Shown here piece after piece: positions 1 through 5,616 of a DNA stretch of 12,459 nt (the first letter of the stretch is position 1; every line of letters begins with the position of its first letter). Source of the DNA: Candidatus Aminicenantota bacterium (GTDB lineage Bacteria > Acidobacteriota > Aminicenantia > Aminicenantales > Aminicenantaceae). A program made the translations under genes and the position numbers. The stretch is taken from positions 1 to 12,459 of the forward strand of contig JAUWYH010000023.1 in the NCBI GenBank assembly GCA_030615975.1, given 5' to 3'. Below the pieces are notes generated by a model, which had not been told where the DNA came from, made no database searches, and saw nothing but the letters and a program-made list of their open reading frames with translations.

Positions 1-483
1 AAAGGAATTCTGCTTTCCCTTCCAACAGTTGAGGCAAACCTTTTTGTAACCTTGACTGCTCGAAGCCTCAACCCGAAGATAAGAATCGTTACCAAATGTA
101 TAGATGTAAAATCTCACAAAAAGATGGAGAAAGCTGGTTCAGATGCTGTTGTCTCTCCCACCTTTATCGGCGGAATGAGGATGGTTTCGGAAATGATTCG
201 TCCAAAAGTCGTATCATTCCTTGATATGATGCTCCGCGAGAGAGAAAGAGTCCTCCGTTTCGAGGAAGCTACTGTAGCCAGCGGATCCTCTCTGGCAGGA
301 AAGACTATAGATGAAGCCAAATTAGAAGAAAAAACCGGCGCTCTTTTGGTGGCCCTCCGGAGAGAAGGAAGCGATGAATATGAATTTAATCCTTCAGGGG
401 AGGCAAGGATTCAAGAGAATGATACCCTTATTTTTATTGCCACTCCTGAGAGGGTCGAAGAAATAGAGAAAATGGCTTCCTGA
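1..483 (+). CDS. Potassium channel RCK/TrkA regulatory protein, C-terminal part (5' truncated)
   Basis: The reading frame is open from the first base, so the start lies outside the window; the TTG at 52 is internal. The visible 160 residues begin inside a TrkA-N/RCK-N fold: LTARSLNPKIRIV is the typical ending of the NAD/nucleotide-binding half, followed by a K-x-AGSD-x-VVSP segment and GGMRMVSEM. From about codon 90 a TrkA-C/RCK-C domain follows (SSLAGKTIDEAKLEEKTG, then ENDTLIFIATPERVEEIE). RCK pairs of this kind gate K+ channels or Trk/Ktr transporters in response to ligands at the inner membrane. The segment FLDMMLRERERVLRFEE linking the two halves is like that of two-TM Kch/MthK-type channels, so a full-length channel with pore helices upstream is likely but not visible. 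It converges on rmuC with a 19-nt gap. Confidence 0.85.
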   Translation, partial: KGILLSLPTVEANLFVTLTARSLNPKIRIVTKCIDVKSHKKMEKAGSDAVVSPTFIGGMRMVSEMIRPKVVSFLDMMLRERERVLRFEEATVASGSSLAGKTIDEAKLEEKTGALLVALRREGSDEYEFNPSGEARIQENDTLIFIATPERVEEIEKMAS

Positions 484-502
484 GATTGCGAGGCATTTCT
501 TC

Positions 503-1543
503 TCAGCTCGTTTTTTTTGGAAGCTTTTTGGTTTCTTCGCTGCTCGCTAACTCAAGCTTATCCGAAAATCTTTCAAGGCGCTTATCTGCCTCATCAAATT
601 TGCTTTTAGCATTGCCCAGATGAGATCCAAGTACCTGAAAATCTTTTTTAAAACGGCCCAGATCTCCTTGAAGTTGAGCTAATGCCTGAAAAATTGACCG
701 GGCTGATTTTTCGATTTGAAGGCCTTTAAGTCCAAGTACTATGACTTGCAGATAGGCAAAGAAGGAGTTAGGGGAGACAGGAATGACTCTTTTCTGGACA
801 GCGTAAGAGAAGATGCTCCTATCTTCTCCAAAGCTTTCATCCTTAAGAATGGTCTCGTAATAGATGTTTTCTGCAGGAATATACATCAGGGCAAAATCGT
901 ATGTCCCTTCATCAGGAAGGATGTATTTATTGGCAATCTCATCGATATGTTTTTTAACATCAGAAATGAATTTTTTTCTTGCATCCTCTTTTTCTTTCTC
1001 ATTCTCCTTTTCCAGATATTTTTTAAAATTTTCCAGGGGAAATTTTGAATCAATAGGAACGATATTTTTTCCGATTTTGACGATAGCATCCACTGTCTCT
1101 CCGCTTTTGAATTGATACTGAAGGTTATAATGAGCCGGAGGGAGGATTTCTGCCAATAAATCTCCAAGAAAAAGCTCTCCAAATCCACCTCGAAATTTAG
1201 GAGCGCGAAGTAAATTTTCAAGGTTTGAGATGTTTTTAGCTTTTTCCAGGACTTCTCTTGTCACCGCTTCCATTTTCCCCAAATCTTTTTTGACATCGCC
1301 TAGAGTGCTGCCGATATTCCCTGATGTTTTCTGGAATTGGCTGCTCATGTTTTGAAGACTCTGGTTGACATTCTGGGTGAGCTGGCCGATTTGCTGCTGC
1401 ATCAGAGTAAGAGCTTGATTTTCTGTTTGGGAGCGCTTTATTTCATCTATTTTGGAGGAGGTGTTTTTCAAAGACCAGAGAAGGAGAACAAATAGAAGAA
1501 TAAGAACAGCGGCGAATATGATCAAGAATAAATTTAGATCCAT
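503..1543 (-). CDS. rmuC: RmuC family protein (DNA recombination/rearrangement limiting)
   Basis: 346 residues. An N-terminal membrane anchor (about residues 4-23) is followed by a polar, Gln/Ser-rich coiled-coil region (about 30-105), then the RmuC nuclease-like domain (about 110-310). Family landmarks seen: RGGFGELFLGDLL (118-130), VDAIVKI (151-157), IDSKFPLENF (164-173), ALMYIPAE (218-225) and VIPVSPNSFFAYL (253-265). RmuC proteins are thought to limit inversions at short inverted repeats and have a restriction-endonuclease-like fold. The ATG at 1543 is supported by an AAAGGA Shine-Dalgarno about 9 nt upstream and by a good promoter. The C-terminus is a short Lys/Glu/Ser tail. It is monocistronic, convergent with the upstream channel gene. 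A role in repeat stability is interesting here because a palindromic repeat array lies just upstream, but that link is only inference. Confidence 0.92.
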   Translation of the reverse strand: MDLNLFLIIFAAVLILLFVLLLWSLKNTSSKIDEIKRSQTENQALTLMQQQIGQLTQNVNQSLQNMSSQFQKTSGNIGSTLGDVKKDLGKMEAVTREVLEKAKNISNLENLLRAPKFRGGFGELFLGDLLAEILPPAHYNLQYQFKSGETVDAIVKIGKNIVPIDSKFPLENFKKYLEKENEKEKEDARKKFISDVKKHIDEIANKYILPDEGTYDFALMYIPAENIYYETILKDESFGEDRSIFSYAVQKRVIPVSPNSFFAYLQVIVLGLKGLQIEKSARSIFQALAQLQGDLGRFKKDFQVLGSHLGNAKSKFDEADKRLERFSDKLELASSEETKKLPKKTS

Positions 1544-1570
1544 AAAGAAAATATCCTTTTTTTATTTGTC

Positions 1571-1599
1571 ATTATAAAAGAAAATCTTCTATCTGTCCA
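1571..1599 (-). promoter_or_regulatory. Sigma70-type promoter of rmuC
   Basis: On the minus strand, TGGACA (1599-1594) and a perfect TATAAT (1576-1571) are separated by 17 bp. Transcription would start near 1564, giving a leader of about 20 nt that contains the AAAGGA ribosome-binding site of rmuC. This is a consensus match only. Confidence 0.6.
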
Positions 1600-1609
1600 A
1601 ATTATAAAT

Positions 1610-1744
1610 TGTAGCGCCAGTTCCCTGAATGCACTTATGAATGTTGACCCCATTCTCCGAACGTACCGATTAATGTAGGGCCAGCTCCCCGAGCGGGCCT
1701 ATAATAAAATAATGTAGGATGTGTTTCCCAAACGCGCCGTTGAA
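1610..1744 (+). repeat. Degenerate tandem array of four REP-like palindromic units
   Basis: Four units begin with TGT(A/T)G at 1610, 1642, 1674 and 1713, so the steps are 32, 32 and 39 bp. Each has a small hairpin core with a C-rich 3-nt loop: GTTC-CCT-GAAT, ATTC-TCC-GAAC, GCTC-CCC-GAGC and GTTT-CCC-AAAC. The third is the best-preserved unit, with outer arms GGCC/GGCC. The same family recurs at 4306-4335 and 9131-9230. There is no ORF here. The array lies between the rmuC promoter and the tRNA-Lys promoter. Units share position-by-position similarity, without unrelated spacers. Confidence 0.75.
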
Positions 1745-1745
1745 T

Positions 1746-1774
1746 TTGACAACAAATGAGGACTTCTCTAAACT
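1746..1774 (+). promoter_or_regulatory. Sigma70-type promoter of tRNA-Lys
   Basis: A perfect TTGACA (1746-1751), a 17-bp spacer and TAAACT (1769-1774). Transcription would start near 1781, some 8 nt before the tRNA acceptor stem. The -35 box directly abuts the last unit of the repeat array. Confidence 0.6.
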
Positions 1775-1788
1775 AAAGGAGATTTTAT

Positions 1789-1861
1789 GGCCCGTTAGCT
1801 CAACTGGTAGAGCAGCGGACTCTTAATCCGCAGGTTGAAGGTTCAAGTCCTTCACGGGTCA
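1789..1861 (+). tRNA. tRNA-Lys, anticodon CTT
   Basis: A complete 73-nt cloverleaf can be drawn. The acceptor stem GGCCCGT pairs with ACGGGTC, with one G-U pair. The D arm is GCTC/GAGC with a GG-containing loop. The anticodon stem GCGGA/TCCGC encloses CTCTTAA with anticodon CTT at 1822-1824. The T arm GAAGG-TTCAAGT-CCTTC is intact. The discriminator is A at 1861. CCA is not encoded. The anticodon reads AAG (lysine). A single tRNA with its own promoter; no attachment-site-like repeat of its 3' end was noticed in the window. Confidence 0.96.
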
Positions 1862-1885
1862 TTCTTTTGTAATTTTATTCTTCAT

Positions 1886-2281
1886 TTACAGGTAGGTTTC
1901 TCTAAATCTTTTTCTTCGGCGAAAAGACATATTTTTAATTTTACCCCATAGACTCATTCTCTCTTCTGCATATTCAATTTCCATCTTTTGGGTAGATTTG
2001 CGAAAATAAACTCTATTCCCGCTAACAGAGCTCTTATTGAGCATCTTTAGATCATATAAATTTCTTCCCTCAGGGTCTTTTAAATTCTCGTATGCTTCTT
2101 CTATTTTTTTTAAAGCATATCGTCTTTCTTTTTCAGAAAGAAGACTGTAATGGGCCAAACAATCTTGGCTATAAGTGGTTTTTCCAAGGTGATAAGCCCT
2201 TTCTATTTCTTGTTGGGATGCGTTTCTCTCTAAATTAAGGATCTCATAATAGTCCATATCTTCAATTTTTTTTATTGCCAT
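1886..2281 (-). CDS. J-domain-like protein lacking the HPD motif, partner of MinD-like ATPase
   Basis: 131 residues. Residues about 10-77 resemble a DnaJ J domain: DYYEILNLERNASQQEIERAY at the front and KKIEEAYENLKDPEGRNLYD at the back, matching helices I-II and III-IV. The HPD tripeptide between helices II and III, required for stimulating Hsp70 ATPase, is absent; that stretch reads TYSQDCLAHYSLLSEKER. J-like domains with this kind of loop also occur fused to RodZ-type helix-turn-helix proteins (from memory of the family). The C-terminal 50 residues are basic (FRRRKRFRETYL) and unassigned. The gene starts 10 nt after the stop of the MinD-like gene, with no visible Shine-Dalgarno, which suggests coupled translation in one operon. 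The function is unknown; an adaptor for the ATPase is inference. Confidence 0.75.
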   Translation of the reverse strand: MAIKKIEDMDYYEILNLERNASQQEIERAYHLGKTTYSQDCLAHYSLLSEKERRYALKKIEEAYENLKDPEGRNLYDLKMLNKSSVSGNRVYFRKSTQKMEIEYAEERMSLWGKIKNMSFRRRKRFRETYL

Positions 2282-2291
2282 GATTTTTTGT

Positions 2292-3257
2292 TTATTTTTG
2301 CAGTTGAAGCTTTGATGAATTATTATATCCTACCAATTTTTTTGCAATTTCTCTTATTGAACTTGCAGTCTCAGAATCAGGGTATGAGCTCATGAAAGGA
2401 GTGAGGTTCTTTAGGCTTAAATGGACTTTCTCATCATAAGGAACAGCACCTAAAAATTTAACATTCGCCACGAGATATTTCTGGATAATATCGACCATGG
2501 ATTCTCCTAGAAGATAATCCCTTGCATCCTTTGCTTTGTTCATGATGAGACAGGGTGTGAATTTTTTCAATGCTTTATATAAAAGCTGAGCATAAGATTT
2601 ATCATGAGAAATGATGGCATTAAAAAAGCTGTAAATGGATCGAGAATGATCGTCCATTTGCTCTGCGATTCTTCTTATCAAATCCTGAATCTTGTAGTGT
2701 TCAATGTGTGATTTTAAGATTCTCACAATACAGGATTTTAGGAAATAATATGCGTTTTCGATAGAGGTTGGTTCAGGATTGATGACCAAAATTCCAGGGT
2801 TGGAGAGGATGAAGAAATCGATGCAATTGTAGTCGGTTCCTGTCCCGATATCTATGATCACCCTTTTTGCTTCTATGGCTTTTATATGTCTAATAAATTT
2901 AAGCTTCTTGTAATAATTTAAATTAGTCATAAAGGGAACCTTGTCATTTCCTTTGATAAATTTCAACCCTTCAAAGGGAGTTGAAACCAAAGTCTCTTTT
3001 AGTTTTGAAACTTTATTGGTGAAGAAATGCCCCAAATCTAAATTTGAATCGTTCATCCCGAGAAAAGTATGTAAATTTGGTCCCCCTAGGTCGGCATCGA
3101 TCAAGACAACATCTTTCTCATGAAAGGCAAGGTGGGTAGCTAAACTTGCTGCGATAAAACTTTTTCCAGTTCCCCCTTTTCCTCCCCCAACAGCCCAGAT
3201 GGTTTTTTGCGGAGTCTGGCGGAGGGATAATAATGGTATTTTTTCCTCTGAATACAT
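2292..3257 (-). CDS. MinD/ParA-family (FlhG/Mrp-like) ATPase
   Basis: 321 residues. Deviant Walker A GGGKGGTGKS at 24-33, with signature Lys27 and P-loop Lys32; switch I/Walker A' region LIDADLGGPN at 52-61; Walker B-type VIIDIGTGT at 133-141. These define a SIMIBI-class P-loop ATPase of the MinD/FlhG/Mrp group that dimerises with ATP and positions cellular structures or carries cofactors. Mrp's metal-binding CxxC is not seen. No clear amphipathic membrane-targeting helix is visible at the C-terminus (NNSSKLQLQK). The start is unambiguous: an in-frame TAG directly precedes the ATG at 3257 and there is no GTG, TTG or ATG before the Walker A motif. There is no Shine-Dalgarno, and a TATAAT lies only 4 nt upstream. 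It is the first gene of a two-gene operon with the J-like protein and is divergent from rpoZ. Confidence 0.85.
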   Translation of the reverse strand: MYSEEKIPLLSLRQTPQKTIWAVGGGKGGTGKSFIAASLATHLAFHEKDVVLIDADLGGPNLHTFLGMNDSNLDLGHFFTNKVSKLKETLVSTPFEGLKFIKGNDKVPFMTNLNYYKKLKFIRHIKAIEAKRVIIDIGTGTDYNCIDFFILSNPGILVINPEPTSIENAYYFLKSCIVRILKSHIEHYKIQDLIRRIAEQMDDHSRSIYSFFNAIISHDKSYAQLLYKALKKFTPCLIMNKAKDARDYLLGESMVDIIQKYLVANVKFLGAVPYDEKVHLSLKNLTPFMSSYPDSETASSIREIAKKLVGYNNSSKLQLQK

Positions 3258-3261
3258 CTAA

Positions 3262-3267
3262 ATTATA
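3262..3267 (-). promoter_or_regulatory. Possible -10 element of the MinD-like operon
   Basis: A perfect TATAAT on the minus strand (3267-3262) ends 4 nt before the ATG at 3257. No good -35 box is seen at 17-18 bp. If used, transcription would start at or within a few bases of the start codon, consistent with the missing Shine-Dalgarno. AT-richness makes a chance match possible. Confidence 0.35.
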
Positions 3268-3307
3268 CTAAAAAAACATTCTATCATAACAGACACTCCG
3301 AAATCTA

Positions 3308-3336
3308 TTGAATTCCTGTAACTTTTTTGATATCGT
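3308..3336 (+). promoter_or_regulatory. Possible promoter of rpoZ
   Basis: TTGAAT (3308-3313), a 17-bp spacer, TATCGT (3331-3336). The -10 is weak (4/6). It lies in the 118-bp AT-rich gap between two divergent genes; other boxes in this gap are possible. Confidence 0.3.
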
Positions 3337-3375
3337 ACATATTTAATTGAACATACATATAGAAGGAGCCGAAAC

Positions 3376-3738
3376 TTGTTGAAAACCTATGGAGATATTG
3401 ACAGTAAGTTCAAATTTGTTCTCGTGGCCTCAAAGAGAGCTAAACAGTTATTAAAAGGATCTAAGCCCAAAATAAAATCCAAGTCAAAAAATCTTATTCG
3501 TATTGCTCTGCAGGAGGTGATAGAAGGGCTGGTGGACTATGAAATTGTTCAGAAAAAGAGAGATGAGGAGTATAAACCTGAAGACGAAAACTTTATTGGA
3601 GAAGAAATTGGAGGAGAAGGAAAGGCCACCAAAGAGGAAATAAAGAGAGAACCTAAAGAAGCAAAAGAAGAAAAAGTTAAAAGTAAATCCCCGGGAAAAA
3701 AGAAGCAAAGCAAAAAGAAAAAGCAGGAAAAATCATAG
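3376..3738 (+). CDS. rpoZ: RNA polymerase omega subunit with long charged C-terminal tail
   Basis: 120 residues. Residues about 11-58 carry the omega fold that clamps the C-terminus of beta-prime: FKFVLVASKRAKQLLKG, then SKNLIRIALQEVIEGLVDYEI, the usual omega signatures. Omega is typically about 70-90 residues; here an extra tail of about 55 residues follows, very rich in Glu and Lys (for example EEIKREPKEAKEEK and GKKKQSKKKKQ). The tail is probably disordered. Two TTG codons in a row (3376 and 3379) can serve as start; GAAGGAG at 3362-3368 lies 7 nt before the first and 10 nt before the second. The ORF has no ATG near its start. It is divergent from the MinD-like operon and convergent with the CYTH gene (11-nt gap). 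Low-complexity tails of this kind make the exact end of homology uncertain. Confidence 0.88.
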   Translation: MLKTYGDIDSKFKFVLVASKRAKQLLKGSKPKIKSKSKNLIRIALQEVIEGLVDYEIVQKKRDEEYKPEDENFIGEEIGGEGKATKEEIKREPKEAKEEKVKSKSPGKKKQSKKKKQEKS

Positions 3739-3749
3739 CTCCTTTTAAT

Positions 3750-4265
3750 TTAGCTTTTTTTCTCTTGTTTTTCCAAAAGCTGTATATAATCTAACTTTAT
3801 AAATTCTTTCTTTGTGAATCCTAAAGCTTTTGCGACCTTTACGATTTCCCCTCTTTCCCCCTCCAGTTCTATAAAATTTCCGACAGGAGTTTCATCCAGA
3901 CATATTTTCAAGCGTTTTTTTCTATAGACTGTTCTGTGCTTCTTATAATTGAAAACAGGACTAAGACCAATTGATTTCAGGATTTTTTTTAATTGTTTTT
4001 CGTTTTTAACCTCTGTTTCATATTCCTCTCTTATTTTAAATTTTCTGGATTTTTGAGGAGTGCCTTTAAACGCAAAAAATGTCTTTTTATTTATTTTTCG
4101 AAGCCTTAATGCCTGCCTTTTTTTATAGAGAAGATGTGAGGGGAAGTCATAGAGCGTATTTTCTTCAAAGAATCGCTCTTTTTCTAATTTGGCACCTTGA
4201 TTTATGATTTTGTTTGTTATGGGGCCGATGTCTTTGATTCTAAGTTTTACTTCTATCTCAACCAT
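3750..4265 (-). CDS. CYTH-domain protein (class IV adenylate cyclase / triphosphatase-like, CyaB family)
   Basis: 171 residues from the ATG at 4265. The diagnostic ExExK signature (E3, E5, K7 in MVEIEVKL) sits at the very N-terminus. It is followed by the expected alternation of basic and acidic strands: ALRLRK, FFAFKG, KIREEYETEV, KHRTVYRKKR, and DETPVGNFIELEGE, the last being the family's C-terminal signature. CYTH enzymes form an eight-stranded tunnel that binds triphosphate substrates with Mg2+. Activity could be adenylate cyclase, thiamine triphosphatase or inorganic triphosphatase, and sequence alone does not decide. The reading frame extends upstream to a TTG at 4298, but the ATG puts the signature where it normally lies, so I chose it; neither has a clear Shine-Dalgarno. 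It lies downstream of the polyprenyl synthase in the same direction, with repeats between. Confidence 0.85.
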   Translation of the reverse strand: MVEIEVKLRIKDIGPITNKIINQGAKLEKERFFEENTLYDFPSHLLYKKRQALRLRKINKKTFFAFKGTPQKSRKFKIREEYETEVKNEKQLKKILKSIGLSPVFNYKKHRTVYRKKRLKICLDETPVGNFIELEGERGEIVKVAKALGFTKKEFIKLDYIQLLEKQEKKS

Positions 4266-4305
4266 TTGATTGATTTGCGAGAAAAGAAGAAAATACAAGA
4301 AAAGC

Positions 4306-4335
4306 TATAGGGCCGATCGGGGATCGGCCCCTACA
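4306..4335 (-). repeat. REP-like palindrome (perfect 9-bp arms)
   Basis: The inverted repeat GGGCCGATC / GATCGGCCC (4310-4318 and 4322-4330) is perfect, with a 3-nt loop reading CCC on the minus strand. Read on the minus strand it begins TGTAGGGGCC and belongs to the same family as the units at 1610-1744 and 9131-9230. It lies between the polyprenyl synthase and CYTH genes and could form a hairpin in their transcript. No T-run follows, so it is not a typical intrinsic terminator. Confidence 0.8.
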
Positions 4336-4351
4336 TTCATCTTACTTCGTG

Positions 4352-4395
4352 TGCTTTACTTTTGCCACTTTTAGGGGACATGCTTTACGTTTGCC
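4352..4395. repeat. Pair of 15-bp direct repeats flush with a stop codon
   Basis: TGCTTTACTTTTGCC (4352-4366) and TGCTTTACGTTTGCC (4381-4395) differ at one base and are spaced 29 bp start to start. They enclose CACTTTTAGGGGACA. The second copy ends directly against the stop codon (4396-4398) of the minus-strand polyprenyl synthase gene. With the adjacent palindrome at 4306-4335 this makes a non-coding block of about 90 bp that may be a small composite insertion. Confidence 0.6.
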
Positions 4396-5436
4396 TTATT
4401 TTCTTCTGGTGAGGATGTAATCTGAGAATAAAATCAATGTGTCTCGATGGATGGATTTAGGGAACTGAGCGATGGTTTCTTTTGATCGGAGAGAAAATCC
4501 CTCTGCTTTTTTGTAAGTATAATCAAGGGCTCCATTGGATTTAACGATTTCAAGAATTTCTTCTTTAGAATTTTTCTCTAGATTTTTCTCTTTCAAAAAC
4601 TCAGTCACGCGTTTTCGATTCGCTCTGCCGTCGTTATGGAGAGTGTAGATTATTGGAAGAGTGATCCGACCTTCACTTATATCTGAAAGGATAGGCTTTC
4701 CCAAGGTTTTTTCATCTCCAGTAAAGTCAAGAAGATCATCGATAATCTGGAAAGACATTCCTAAATTCTTCCCGAATTCGATCATAAATTTTTCTTCTCT
4801 TTTGGATGCTTGGCCAAGTACTCCTCCTATCTGGCAGGAAGCAGAAAAAAGAGAAGCGGTTTTTTTATTGATGATATCTAAATAATCTTCTTCAGCCAAA
4901 TCGAGATTTCCGCTCATATAATATTCATTCAATTCTCCTTCAATCATTTTGGCTGAAGTGTCAGTCAGGATGTGGATTATCTGGCGATGTTGGCTGTGAA
5001 GGGAAAGGCTTATAGACTTTATATAGAGATAGTCACCCAGGAGAACAGTAATATTAGGGCCCCATTTTTCATGGACGGATTCTTTCCCTCTTCTTACTTT
5101 TGAATTATCGATGATATCATCATGGATAAGGGAAGCAGTGTGAATAGCCTCAACTAAGGTAGACATGAGGATGTGTTCATTTCCTTGATAGCCGAGCAAT
5201 TTGGAACAAAGCATAAGGAGAGAAGGTCTTATCCTTTTGCCTACTTTTTGAAATAGATAGGTATTTATCTCAGAAATGAGCTTATTTGAAGAATGAGAAA
5301 AGAGCTTAAGGCCTTCTTCAACTTTGTTGAGGTCTTTTTGTATATTTTTGTATAAATTTTTTATGGAGAGGCTTTTTTTCATTTGAGCGTGCATGTATTC
5401 CTTAGCCGCACTCCTCATCGCTTGCTCATGAGTCAT
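4396..5436 (-). CDS. Trans-polyprenyl diphosphate synthase (long-chain, IspB/HepT-like)
   Basis: 346 residues. It condenses isopentenyl diphosphate onto allylic diphosphates to make all-trans polyprenyl chains, usually quinone side chains. Seen: GKRIRPSL (66-73) for substrate binding, the first Asp-rich motif DDIID (106-110) followed by RRG, the KT pair (191-192 in INKKTASLF), Gln-Ile-Ile (230-232) and the second Asp-rich motif DDLLD (233-237), then GKP. The residue five before the first DD is Ala (HTASLIHDD), not the bulky residue found in short-chain enzymes, so a long-chain product (about C30-C50) is expected; the exact length cannot be read. The start at 5436 has a GGAGAG Shine-Dalgarno 8 nt upstream and a good promoter. 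The N-terminus is about 20 residues longer than usual; ATGs at codons 15 and 19 are alternatives. Confidence 0.92.
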   Translation of the reverse strand: MTHEQAMRSAAKEYMHAQMKKSLSIKNLYKNIQKDLNKVEEGLKLFSHSSNKLISEINTYLFQKVGKRIRPSLLMLCSKLLGYQGNEHILMSTLVEAIHTASLIHDDIIDNSKVRRGKESVHEKWGPNITVLLGDYLYIKSISLSLHSQHRQIIHILTDTSAKMIEGELNEYYMSGNLDLAEEDYLDIINKKTASLFSASCQIGGVLGQASKREEKFMIEFGKNLGMSFQIIDDLLDFTGDEKTLGKPILSDISEGRITLPIIYTLHNDGRANRKRVTEFLKEKNLEKNSKEEILEIVKSNGALDYTYKKAEGFSLRSKETIAQFPKSIHRDTLILFSDYILTRRK

Positions 5437-5461
5437 GTGTTTTTCTCTCCAATTCGGCCTT

Positions 5462-5490
5462 ATCTTAACATCTCAGATTTTTAATTTCAA
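5462..5490 (-). promoter_or_regulatory. Sigma70-type promoter of the polyprenyl synthase gene
   Basis: On the minus strand TTGAAA (5490-5485), a 17-bp spacer and TAAGAT (5467-5462). Transcription would start near 5455, leaving a short leader that contains the GGAGAG ribosome-binding site. Consensus match only. Confidence 0.5.
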
Positions 5491-5616
5491 ACATAAAAAG
5501 AGATTTAAAATTTTTTATGGAAAAAAATCAAGCCCTATTTCCCCGATTGCTTTGATCTTTTTTGATTCGGATTTTCCTTACGATTTTTAATGCGTTTCTG
5601 GGTTTTTCGCCTTATA

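Noticed and set aside
484..518. Intrinsic terminator between the channel gene and rmuC
   Set aside because: A T-run exists (511-518) but only a 4-bp CGAG/CTCG stem with a long loop precedes it; the T-run is also part of the rmuC coding end.
716..1221. Several ORFs on both strands inside rmuC
   Set aside because: They overlap the RmuC domain in other frames and are low-complexity Phe/Ser or Lys/Arg-rich translations.
1610..1744. CRISPR-like array
   Set aside because: The units follow each other with a 32-39 bp step and are similar along their whole length; there are no unique spacers between identical repeats and no cas gene.
1886..2281. HPD motif lost by frameshift or sequencing error in the J-like protein
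   Set aside because: The segments before and after the loop are in one frame and of normal spacing, so a real substitution is the simpler reading.
4266..4298. TTG start extending the CYTH protein by 11 residues
   Set aside because: CYTH proteins carry ExExK at the extreme N-terminus; the ATG at 4265 fits and the TTG has no Shine-Dalgarno.
4310..4330. Intrinsic terminator for the polyprenyl synthase
   Set aside because: The hairpin is strong, but no T-run follows on the transcribed strand and it matches the dispersed repeat family.
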